From the NCBI GenBank assembly GCA_964036195.1, contig OZ038451.1, positions 12,962,529 to 13,026,528 on the forward strand: DNA of 64,000 nucleotides, given 5' to 3'. The notes under the pieces are model-generated. The model ran no database searches. It worked only from the letters and a program-made list of their open reading frames with translations, and was not told where the DNA came from. How positions within the stretch are numbered: the first letter of the stretch is position 1; every line of letters starts with the position of its first letter. The position numbers and the translations under genes were made by a program. Shown piece by piece: positions 10,787 to 21,800 of the stretch. Origin of the DNA: Sphaerolaimus hirsutus (lineage: Eukaryota > Nematoda > Chromadorea > Monhysterida > Sphaerolaimidae).

Positions 10787-11630
10787 AGTCAGTCCCCAGC
10801 CCTGTAAGGTGTAATTCAAGTGTCAAATGTCATAAAATTTGTCAATTGTCATGACAAATGTAATATAAATTTGTCAATTGTCATGTCAAGTGTCAAAATT
10901 TCAGTAATAAAATATTTATTTATTTATTTTGATTGTCATTTTACATTAAATTTAACACTTTACAGAGCCCAGGGGCCAGATTTAATACTCCCTACAGATT
11001 TGTAGGGTAGGGCGTACGCCCGACAGATTCTTTTAAGTTTAGCCGCATCGACGCACATGCACCGAGAGCAAGGCGGTTCGTAAAATACACGAAACCATCC
11101 TTTAAGGTTGCCGATATTGCAATATAACGTATATCACTTCGATTTTGGCCCGGAAATCACGATTTCGTCATTTCTTCGCCGTCTGCCAATTCGTTTTTTA
11201 TTTTATTTTGTCGGGCGGGTTACTCGCATAAGTCGCGCTTTTGTGTAGTCAGGTGGTCACTTTTTTAGTGTTCACTGCCTACAACCGAAACCCTGGCAGC
11301 GACAAGAAAGAAATGCATGCACGAGCGTACAAAAGCGCGACTTATGCGAGTAACCCGCCCGACAAAATAAAATAAAAAACGAATTGGCAGACGGCCAAGA
11401 AATGACGATATCGTGATTTCCGGGCCAAAATCGAAGCGATATACGGCATATTGCAATATCGGCGACCTTAAGGGATAGTTTCGTGTATTTTACGAACCGC
11501 CTTGCTCTCGGTGCATGTGCGTCGATGCGGCTGAACTTTAAAAAATCTATCGGGCGTACGCCCTACCCTACAAATCTGTAGGGAGTATTAAATCTGGCCC
11601 CAGGACTACCTACAGGTTAGTGTACATAGT
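10787..11630. mobile_element. Fold-back element of the CCTGTAA family, split by a second palindrome
   Basis: GTCAGTCCCCAGCCCTGTAA at the left and TTTACAGAGCCCAGG plus the resumed GGACTACC at the right frame GTCAATTGTCATG-type units. The second palindrome at 10974-11599 lies inside the right terminal repeat. The intergenic stretch 9769-12800 otherwise shows nothing recognisable. Confidence 0.55.
10974..11599. mobile_element. Large fold-back element (626 bp) with long near-perfect arms
   Basis: Arms of about 270 bp begin GGCCAGATTTAATACTCCC and mirror each other with few mismatches around a centre near 11280. The flanks carry CCAGG on both sides (10969-10973, 11600-11604), a plausible 5-bp target duplication. 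No protein frame beyond short chance ones. The superfamily is not identified. Confidence 0.75.
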
Positions 11631-12542
11631 GCCAATGTGAAATGTTTTTGATAAAAAAATCATATATTTTTATATTTTCTTATATTTAAAAAACATAAAT
11701 CCCCCAAATTTTTTGGAATGCTATGCACGATAAGGTAGATAAAAACTGGTGTGAGTAAACCGAATGAGATAATTCCGTGTGACGTTAGCAACCGTATACA
11801 AACGTCGATAGAATTGGCATTTTTCCAAATTGAGAATTATTCATTCAAAAGTACATAAATATTTATATTCTGGTAAGTTTGTAAACGATTCTATGAATGC
11901 AAAGGAAAAAGCCTGTGCAAGTCTGTTTACAATGAGAGATCACGTTGATGTATTCAGTATATTTTCGATAATCCGGATAAATATGGTGTTCCTCAATAAA
12001 TAATAAATAGGGGAAAATCAGTGTGTACGTTTCCAAAGAATGTTTTGCAGTAATAAACAAGCTGATATTTCACTGAGCCACATGGTATATTTTGTAATTG
12101 CGCAAGGCACAAGACAATCAGTTAAGTAAAAATTCCATGTCAAGTGTCAACCACTTGAAGGTGTCACTTGACAGTTACAACTGCAGTTTGAAACTTTTTC
12201 TGATTCTTGACAATCTATCCAATTATATCCTGAACGATTATTTGCACGGTGGCTCATTGAAAATATGCAGCAAATTCCGAACATTCCAAAGAAAAAAAAC
12301 GGGGTGTTCCGCATAGAAAAAGCGCACAGGATGTGCTCGTGTGTGAAAACGATAGAAGTCTATTCATATTCTTTTGTGCAGTGTAACCAATTGCGATAAA
12401 AAACGAGAAGAAAAATTCTGTAGTCGGTACAAGTACAATAAATGACGGTACGCATTAATTAAACGGTTGCTTAAAAAATTCCTGAATTTCCTAATGGTGC
12501 TCAAAAGCGGCTAGCCACGTTCCGTAACCACACGTCTGTCTG

Positions 12543-12762
12543 GAGTGTGCACTAATACGCACATCTGCCCGTTGCGCATATTTGCCCGTTTTTTTCACTT
12601 GACACTTTTTCAAGTGATTTTCAGATATGAGTGAAGTGAAAAAAGTTCACCAATGTCATTGCGCAACTTTTTTTCACTTCACTGAAAATCACTTGAAAAA
12701 GTGTCAAGTGAAAAAACGGGCAAATGTGCGTAACGGGCAGATGTGCGTATTGGGCGTGCCCC
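12543..12762. mobile_element. Fold-back element with a 9-bp target duplication
   Basis: Arms containing AATACGCACATCTGCCCGTT mirror each other through a short centre. The flanks are exact 9-bp direct repeats GTCTGTCTG (12534-12542, 12763-12771). Nine bases is typical of Mutator-like elements, but no transposase is present to prove it. It ends only 84 bp before the start codon of the small plus-strand gene and may affect its promoter. Confidence 0.75.
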
Positions 12763-12799
12763 GTCTGTCTGCTTTCAACAATATTGTTTTCTCGCGAGT

Positions 12800-12846
12800 C
12801 GATATAAATTCAATTATTTAATCAAATACTTTGCCACAGTGTTCAA
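12800..12846 (+). promoter_or_regulatory. Candidate core promoter of the small plus-strand gene
   Basis: GATATAAATTC near 12800 looks like a TATA box, and a CACAGTGTTC initiator-like sequence lies about 33 bp downstream, directly before ATG 12847. Inferred from spacing only. Confidence 0.3.
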
Positions 12847-14036
12847 ATGGAAGCGGCACTTTTAAAAAGCCCCACTGACGTAATGCATATTTCAACTACA
12901 AAACTACAATATGCACTAGTGCGGTCGCAAAAAAAGACTTCCACACCAAAACAGCCAACTAAAATGTCCTCAAAACAAAAAGTTGAATTTTTTCGGCGTG
13001 TTCAGTCAGACGCGTGGTTTCGGAACACTGATGTAACTCGGAATGACAATTCACGAACGTCGTACTTCATAGACCATTCCGCTGCGGGGAAAGGGACCTG
13101 GATTTGCAGTGAGGCATTCCCCTCCCATAGCAATTTACCTACATACCCTTACGAAGAAATGCCCATGTCATATAGGTAAAGTAAAAAGTTTATTTCCGAG
13201 GGCAGGTAGCACTATTTATCATTCATTTCTCATTTAGAAAACTTTGTTCAGTCGAACTAAGGTCACTCTGAGACACGTTATTTAAATTTGGCAAAACCAA
13301 AAAAACGTCAGTTTAGCCAGAAAAGGTTTCAATGTTGTCCTTAAAAGGGCCCACACACAGTAGTTAGCATCACAAATTTGTGTCAACTGAATGTCAGGTA
13401 AATAACACGAAAAAATTTAAAGGCGTCACACTTCAACAACAACAATGAAAATTGAGTGTCACGATGAAATTAACTATACTCTATCACATAGAAAAGTTGA
13501 AATCACATAATTAACTAAACTTTAGTTCAAATTAGTTGACATAAAAATTTGATGTCAACTAGTGTGTGTGGGCCCAAAGCGGACAATGTCCCGGTGAATG
13601 GTATTTGCAATGTAATGCCATCGAATGACCCTAGTTTTTAGTCGAGTGCGCAGTTTTGGAACATCTAATCAAATATAGATATTTTCTCATAACAAAAAGC
13701 TTGCTTAGAAACAAGCATCGATATATTCAGTTCCAACCCCCACGCACACCCTAAAACTTACCTGTCGATCCGTATCCTAATTTGGGCTCACAAGTTGTGT
13801 TTGGTACCAAGTGAAATTACTTAAATCGGTAGACCATATATCTGTGAAATTCTAAACATTTCAGATGGGAATTTTACATTAGTCAGTCCCTGAGTACACC
13901 TGACAGAAAAATTTGCTATAAGATAAAATTGGATATTGATGTATGTACATTTTGGCGGTCCCATGAGCTAAAATTACCTATAAAAAATTTGTATGAGTGG
14001 CAGTCAGTGACCCACGGTGCAGCTGCAGCGGTGTAA
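12847..14036 (+). CDS. Unrecognised two-exon gene, 166-residue protein
   Basis: Exon 1 is 12847-13175 (ATG to a good donor, TATAG then GTAAAG). Exon 2 is 13865-14036, entered at the acceptor AAACATTTCAG and closed by TAA. Phases match (329 and 172 nt, 167 codons with stop) and both exons are free of stops. An AATAAA lies about 30 bp after the stop. The protein is basic and Trp-rich, with no signal peptide or membrane segment: residues around 55-75 read RRVQSDAWFRNTD, and exon 2 starts WEFYISQSLSTPD and ends NLYEWQSVTHGAAAAV. I do not recognise a family. The gene converges on the 3' end of the AF10-like gene and lies downstream of the importin-13 start in the opposite direction. The 689-bp intron contains a fold-back element (13346-13577). 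Confidence 0.6.
13346..13577. mobile_element. Fold-back element, GGGCCCACACAC ends
   Basis: GGGCCCACACACAGTAG at the left and CTAGTGTGTGTGGGCCC at the right are inverted, followed by GTTGACATC-like motifs on both arms. Relatives lie at 18951-19113 and, more diverged, at 15277-15500 and 22008-22206. No clear target duplication. Confidence 0.6.
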
Positions 14037-14557
14037 GGAAAAAATGAAGAAAAAAACAGTAAAATAAAATATTTACACATATTTACATTTCTCACTGAGC
14101 TCACCGCGGGTACTGCAAAAAGTTGCATGTCACAAAAACACCTATACAAAAAAATATGAACGTTGAAAGTTGCGGTTCACCAGGCTTTCTCATTCAGTAA
14201 CATTTATCACATCTATGGCGCGTAAACAAATCAAACGACAATATATTCGTTAAAGCCATCGAGAGCGGGCCGCCGCAAAAATGTCCTCTGTCAGATTTTT
14301 CATTATCCGATTAACAATACAAGGGCCCAGTTCCAACTTGACACAAACACAGGTGCCAGTGTGGAGGGAAGTAAAATTTTAAAAATCCAAAAAATTTAAA
14401 TGACTATCAGTAAATAAAGAAGGGCAGGAAATTGTGATTTGTCATTCATCATCTAAATTTCAATTTTTTTTAACATGAAAAGGCCATGTCTGTGTCTGTG
14501 CCAGGCTGAAACTCAGGCCAGTTACATCCGGGTACATCTACTCAGTCCTACCCAAGT

Positions 14558-15873
14558 TCAGGCATTCTTACTGGTGACGGCCGTGGTGGCGCCGGGGTTG
14601 GCTTGGTGCTGCGCCACCTGCTGGCTGACCTGCTGCAGCGCGGCCGCCGTGTACTGCGAAAAGTGCTGCTGCAACAGCACCTGCTGCAGCAGTTCCTGCG
14701 AGGCGGCACGGACGAATGATGGTTAACTTAAACACAGTGATTGCCGCTGGGGTCCAAACGGGATCCCGGTCCAGAATCCCGAAAGATTTCGGGATTTTGT
14801 GGTCCCGATCCAGAAATGTGAAGATCGCAATCGAGGTTCCGAAATATCAGAAAACCAAACCGGATCCCGATCTCGAAAAGTCAATCCCGTTCGAACCCTA
14901 ATTGCCACGGTAAATACACAATTCGATCAACTCACAGGGTTAGCAGAGTACAAAGCGTTCAGCGTGCTCGCGGGCAGCTGCTGCAACGCGTTGGCACCGA
15001 CCGCCGCCGCCGACACGGACATGGACGGCTGCGACACGGCCACCGACGACAGGCTGCCGCCCGTGCCCGTCGACTGCTGGTGCAGCAGGGGAGTGGGCGT
15101 GCGCGGCACCAGGAAGCTGCCGCCGCCCGCCGCTGCGAATTAACAGTATACTCAGTGGTGGGCAGTAGACAGAAGGATTTTGGTAGATAAAATCAGCCGG
15201 AATTCTTTGTGGGCCGGATTTGGTGGAAAAAAACCATCTGGTTCAGTTTCCACCAATCGACAATCGCGCCACACACTGGATGTCAACTGAATTGGTGTCA
15301 ACTGAATTTTAGTTAATTATGTGATTTCACCTTCATAAAAGTTCCCCATTCCGATCCTAAAAAATGATTATTTTTTGTGTGAGTTGATTCTTTCAGAAAA
15401 TTCCCTATCTGATAGAGCATTATTATTTTTACATGATGACACTGAAATTTCATGGTTTCTGTCAAGTGTGATGCTTTTTTAATTTTTTTGTGTTATTTAG
15501 TGGACACGAATTTTTTCAACAATCCACTTGAAGCCTGAAATCCACGCAACATCTCACATTGCAACGAAATATCAAACCCACCATTGGGAACCGAAAGGCC
15601 ACTAGAAACTGGCACGCTGTTCAGCGACGCGTCCACCTTGATCGTGCCGACGGTGGGCGCGGATGGAAGTTGGTTCTGCTGCTGTTGCAGCTGCGCTCCG
15701 GGCAGGCCAAAGTGACCGCCGGCCGACTGCTGCAGTTGGGACGCGTGCTGCTGCAGCTGCTGCAGGGCGCCCGCGCCGTTGGCGTTGCCGGCGGGCTGAC
15801 TAGACGTGGCGTTGGTGCACGCCGACGTGGACGCCAGTAAACGGTGCGCCGACGAGGGCGATAACAGGGACGC
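14558..15873 (-). CDS. MLLT10: AF10-like exons 13-15: Gln-rich C-terminus and stop
   Basis: Exon 13 (15873-15582) has LQQLQQHASQLQQSAGG, exon 14 (15132-14936) has VPRTPTPLLHQQSTGTGG, and exon 15 (14695-14558) has ELLQQVLLQQHFSQYT and ends AVTSKNA before TGA. A donor-like CCA/GTAAGA lies six codons before the stop, so a further 3' exon in another isoform is possible; an acceptor near 14116 would enter a 60-codon frame, but its translation does not look like this family. Confidence 0.8.
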
Positions 15874-18800
15874 CTGCGAATGGCGCGTTGGAATTGATAT
15901 TGTACACATGTATTGAAGCAGTGTTATACGGCGGGGATTATGCCTTTCGGAAAGTTCTATCATCATCATCATCAATGCTATCACTCACTCCGAAAATAGT
16001 ATAAATTTTCAGCTATCTGTTAAACTTGCCCCACCACCTTTTTCCTGTAATCTATCCAGCCCGAGGAAATTTTTCTTTAAATAAATATAAATAGCAGAAA
16101 ATGCCGTTGAAAAATTTTATATATGAAAAAGGCTCTTTATTAAATCCAGTCCAACAATTACTAAAACATTTTCAGCCATACCGAGGGCGGCACCCAGACG
16201 TAAAATCTGGCAACCCAGATAACCAAAATTCAACATTTACACCATCCCCATCTCTCACCGACCTGCGAGAGGCTGTCCTGCGCGTGCATGTGGCCCATGG
16301 AGCCGACTTGCTGCTGCTGCTGCTGCGACGCGCTGTGCTGCTGCACGCTCATGCCGGCGGGCGACATTAGCTGCGGGCTCGCCGCCGCCAGCCCGCCCGC
16401 GTGCCCGTTGCCCAGCGCCAGCGACAGCCGCGCGTTCACCGCCAACAAGTGGTCGCGCCGGCTCGCCATCTGCTGGATGCTCTCCTCTAATCGTTGGTTT
16501 TCGGTTTTCAGCTGGTGCAGACAGGTCAGCAGCGACGCGACTGGAAATGTTTACCCCAGTTGAAAAGTGGTCGATAGCGACGAGTGATAAAAACACCAAA
16601 ATCAGAGACTGTAAAATGTCAAATGTCATACGTAGTTTGCCATTTTACATGCCTTTTGACACTTAGCGTGACATTTGACACTTTACAGAATCCAGTAGCG
16701 GCACCAGGTGCCAGTCCCAGACCATGTAAACTGTCAAATGTCATGCAAAGTGTCAAAATTCATGTAAAATGCCCTGCGAAAAGGCAACTCGGTTGCCATT
16801 TCGCAGGGCATTTTACATGACTTTTGACACTTTGCATGACATTTGACATTTTACAGGGCATTTTACAGGCTCTCGTAGTGGCACCAGACGACTCACTGTC
16901 GAAGTGCTGCGCTTGTCCCAGTAGAAACTGCGAGCCCTGTTCCCATTGTCTCTCCAGCAACTGCTCCAACGATTGGGGATAAACACCGGTGGCGTGCCCG
17001 GAACCGACTGCAGCCCCGGACGCAGGTGTGGAAACTCGCGCTTGACTGCGATTAAAACATGAGTGTTAAGGGGAGACAAAGGGAGATTGATAAAAATTTA
17101 GTATGGGTCAGTGTGAGACGATAAGACTGTTCTCAAAATTTACAAATGTCTAATATTTGACACGATATGTCAAAATTGGACATTAGACACGATGTTGAGT
17201 ACTCATCAACCAACTTTGAACGCAACTTTCAACTTCATTTTTTACTATCGAGTTTGCTGTTTAGTCTCCAGTTGAGGGAGATTAAAATTCAAACTCAAAA
17301 TAAAACTCGAAAACGTTTAAAGCTCATTTATGAATACTGTTGTAGTCACATTACATTAGCTACACACTCAGCACGCTGTGAGCCCTGTTTCCCGTGCACA
17401 CAACAATACTTAATTTGTGTAAATACTGGGGTTCAAACGGGATTGACTTTTCGGGATCGGGATAGGGATTGGCTTTTTTGGGATTTCGGGGTCGGGATTG
17501 AGGTTTAGGGATCGGGACCACAAAATCCCGAAAATTCTCGGGGTCGGGAACCCGTTTGAATACTAGTAAACACTGGTGTTACACAACTAGTGTGCGCAGC
17601 GCCAACATGTCGTGCTTATCCCATCAAAAAAACACACCTGTGAGTAGGCGGCTGATTAGAGTTTGTTTGTCTGGTGGGACTGAGCATGGCGAGCTTGGGC
17701 GTCGGTTTCACGGGCATGCCGCCGGTCTGCACGCCGCCAGCGTTGGATTGCCCGCTGCTGGCGGCCGCAGCGGCCACCGCCGCCGACGACACCATGTCGC
17801 CCGTCGGCGTGCCGGACATGCTGTAGTTGCCTGGGGGGAGGAAGGAAATCATCACACTTTGTATGGAAATTACCGTAGCCTATCTGAATAATGCACCAAA
17901 GTTATACAGTTTTTGTGATAATAATATTTCGTTTTACCATGGCTTAATTAATTAGGAAATTTATCACAAGATTTTATTCATTAAATTATGGTAGGATTCT
18001 GCGCAAGAAAGTATGTGCTCCACTCGCTGTACTAAAGATGTCTTGTGCGGAAAACCGGTAACAAAACTCACACGCACAACCCTTCGACACCAATCAAATT
18101 TGATGGCGTTTGAATTAGTGCAAAACGACAACTCACTCAATGTCTGAAAAGCCGGCAAGTTGAGTGCCGATCCGGCGGCGTCGGCCAAGACGCCCAGGTG
18201 ATTACTGGCAGAATGCAAACTGCCACCGGCCTGTTGCGACACGGCGTTCAGTAAAAGACCGCTGTTGTTCACGGTAGCGGCTGGGAGGCCGGCGGCGGCG
18301 GCAGCGGCCGCTACAGCCGCCTGCAACTGTTGTTGCTGCTGCGTCTGCTGCTGTTGTTGTTGTTGTTGTTGTTGCTGCTGCTGCTGCTGCTGCTGTTGTT
18401 GTTGTTGTTGGGTAGATGCGACCGCAAATTGTAGTGATGGCGAGAATGCAGGGCCAACGGAGGCGGCGCACGTGGGTCCGATGCCCATGCCGCCCGATAG
18501 CGACGACGGCGTTAGCTGCTGCTGCGGCTGCTGCTGTTGATTGTGCGCGCCGGTGCTGGCGGCGGCGGCGGCCGCCGCGGCGACCCGGTCCCTCTGGAAG
18601 TCGATGACCGTGTCCTGAACAATAGTCTCCACCGACTCGAGCAGGTCCTTGACGGTCTGCTTGGGATTCTTAGTTCGCTGCCGCTTCGCGGCCGGCCCGC
18701 TTCCCGCCGAGCCCGATCGGGCGTCGTTCGAGCCGGCCGACGGCACGGACAGCATGCCGCCGCCCGCCGCCACGGCGGCCACGGCTGCGGCCGCCGACGA

Positions 18801-21800
18801 CGTGGAAGGGTCGGTCGGGTGCATGGCGCCGGTCCGCAACGACGTGCTGCCGGGGGGCCGGCCGCGCTTGCCCACTTTGCCTGCGTGAACGGCAACCGGC
18901 AATTGACAACCTGAAACGACTGTGCTCGACACTGCCGCGTTTGGGTCAAAATGGCCCCACACACTAGTTGACATCGACACCAAATGTCAACTGGTTCCGG
19001 TCCCAATTCCCAGTATGCATTTAAACGTCGGTTGCTGGCTCGGCAGCAAGCTTTGAATTGGGATCGGAACCAGCTGAGATTTGGTATCGATGTCAACTAG
19101 TGCGTGTGGGCCCAAATGAGACAACACTCACCAGTCTTGGCGGCGTGCTGCGCGGACATGTTGTGCTGCAGGTGCGACTGGCCCGCCGCGCTGGTGGACG
19201 GCGACACTGCGCTGAGCGCGGACAGGTCGCCGGCGCCCGCCGCCACCGATTCGATAGTGGCCGTGGTGGTCGACGAACTGGAGAACGAGTGGTCCGAATG
19301 GCCGGTGGTCGCCGGCCCGCCGGATGCGTTCAACATGCCCTGACTCTGGTTGTGCTGCTGCTGCTGGTGCTGCTGCTGGTGATGCACGGGACTGACGTAA
19401 ATGGGCGTGTTAGTGTTGTAATTGGGCGACGGCCCGCCGCCGCCGTTGTGGGGAGTGTTGGTGCCGTCGCCGCCGAGGCCCTTGGCGCTGAGCGACAGGA
19501 GCTGGTGGGCGGCGCTCGGCGGCAACGTGAACGTGGCCGGATACGCGCCGCTGGAAGCGTTCACGTGGCCCGTTGTGCACGTGCTGGCGACCGACGATGA
19601 CGGTAATGATACGGACAGGCCGCCGGATACCCTGCGCGAAGTTCATTGTTTTTAATTGCTCATTTTTAAACATGAAACCGCCGTTACAAAAGTTTTTTCA
19701 AAGAATCGACATATACAGATATGTCAGACAAGTGGCAGTACTTTGTGATGTCATATATAGCCATATAATGGCTGTGGAGCCGATCGTTGCGTTTTTTTGA
19801 ACTTTTTGAAAAACTCCGGCCATCCCCAGTCACGCGCAAATCAAGTAAGAGAAAAAAGTGGTAAAACTGACGATGATGCCAAGGAGACATTCTGTCCTTT
19901 GGCAAGCTGGGAAGTAAGCATGGCGGCCGCAGACGCCATGTCGCCGTGCGTCGGCGGCGCGGCTTGTGTCTGCTGGGCGCCTTGCTGCACGTGCTGCATT
20001 CGCTGCTGGTGCTGTTGCTGCTGCTGCTGCGGCTGCTGCTGCTGCCCGGCCGTCTGTTGCATGGCAGAGGTGGCCGAATGCGGTCGGTTGCCGGGCGCGG
20101 GAACGGCGGACGCGTGCTGCGCCGCCGGCGTGGACAGCCCCACTGCGCCCGGCCCCGTCGGCCCGTTGCGTACCGCGGTGCCGGTCGACGGCGTCTGCCG
20201 CCCGCCGCCCACCGTTGCAGCTGCAGCGTAATAACATTGCAAACTCCATCGTGACGACAAGGCGGCACAGAACAAGTATCGCGGCAAGTAAAGCAGAACT
20301 CACGCTGGTGGCCGCCGACACCGGGCGCGCTTTGTTGTTGCGCCGCGCTCGCCAACGCGCCGGTCGACGAGTTCTTTCGCAACGTGCCGCCGCTGCCGCC
20401 GTTCACCAGATTCTGCAAAACGGGGTGGAATTTGCAGCGCGTGAAGACACCCAACCGGCGCGCACGTCGCCGCCGCGGCGCAAGTGAAAAGGCGCCGTCG
20501 ATCGAAACTGGGGTGGCACAGTGAAAAGCCACCGCAGGTGTGCAAACAGTCGTCACTTCATCAAATTCAGCGGGTCGCCGCCCCAGTGAATGGTGAAAGC
20601 GGCCGCGGCGACGACACACAAACGCCGTCAAAAGTACGTGTCGCACTCGAACGCCACCGACTACTACAAACGTCTCAGTACAGCGTTGAGCGTCACCTCA
20701 GCTGGCACGTAAGCGTATACCCGATAGAATCTACCTATGTAAACTGTTCGTTCAATCATTATTGACGCATATTCGGTAACTTCATGTTTAATACAATTCG
20801 GCGTCCAACCAAGATCCGATGTAGTAAAATGAGAATATTTTTCAGTCCCGATCCTAATCCCAGTCGTGAGCTATGCACCGAAGGCCCCTTGAACCCCGCT
20901 GCATAAATACGGCGCGCATGCATGAAGCATGTAATTTTGTAGCTATTGGAATAATCCCTACCTTCGATCGTGTGAAATTAGCGTGTGACTACCTTCCATT
21001 GCGTAAAATTATCTGAAGTGATAGTAATAGTATGATCCAATGCACGCGTCAAGTATTTACCTACTTCAAGTTATTCTTGTCAGGCACCCAGTCTGATGAT
21101 ATTTTTTATACGATTGAATACTGGGCATCGACCACTTTTTATTATTGAATACCTACACCGAAAAAAAGTGGCCACAACGCGGAGACAGTCGACTGTCACA
21201 CTAGAGTTGGCATTTAGTTGACTGTCGGTCAACTCGAGTTAACGGTCAGACGTAAAATCAGTTCAAAGCATTTTAGTTAACGGGGACCTATCATTTTTGG
21301 CCTCATCAGAACAAAAAATGAGAGCTCCGTCAACTATAAAACATAAAGCGTTCAAACGAACTTCCCAGACAACCGTCAACTTCAGTTGACCGACCTCCAA
21401 CAGGGGCCAGTTCCGCAAATTGAGAAGTTATAAGTAAAATGGCAAATGCGAAGTGAAATAAGAAGCGAGAAGTGAATTGAGAAGGACATTGGCAAAATCG
21501 AAGGAAATTACTTTTATTTTTTGTACTTCGCTTTTGCCAACTTACTTGCCATTTCACTTCGCTTTTGCCAATTTCCTTCTCAATTCACTTCTCACTTGCC
21601 ATTTCACTTCTCACTCCTCACTTCTGCGGAACTGGCACCAGGTTCACGACAATCCACAAAAAAACACGCACCTGGGCGGCGCTGTCGGCCTGCCTGAACT
21701 TGTAGTTGGTGTAGGCGGGCACCGGCTTGGCGCCCGACTCGCCCGTCTTCTTGGCGTGCAGCGGGCAGAAGCCGCAGTAATTCACCGTAGTGTTCGACTG

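Noticed and set aside
13916-14149. Minus-strand 77-codon frame as a further 3' exon of the AF10-like gene
   Set aside because: An acceptor exists, but the translation is hydrophobic and unlike the family. The exon at 14558-14695 ends with its own stop, and the plus-strand exon 13865-14036 is better supported.
18265-18540. Plus-strand frame with a long cysteine run
   Set aside because: It is the reverse complement of the glutamine tract of the AF10-like gene; the minus strand has conserved sequence and proper splice sites.
19684-20646. 320-codon minus-strand frame across AF10-like exons 6-7
   Set aside because: It is out of frame with the conserved exon chain, crosses clear splice sites and has Arg-rich chance composition. 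The phase-consistent exons 20304-20412 and 19872-20220 explain the region.
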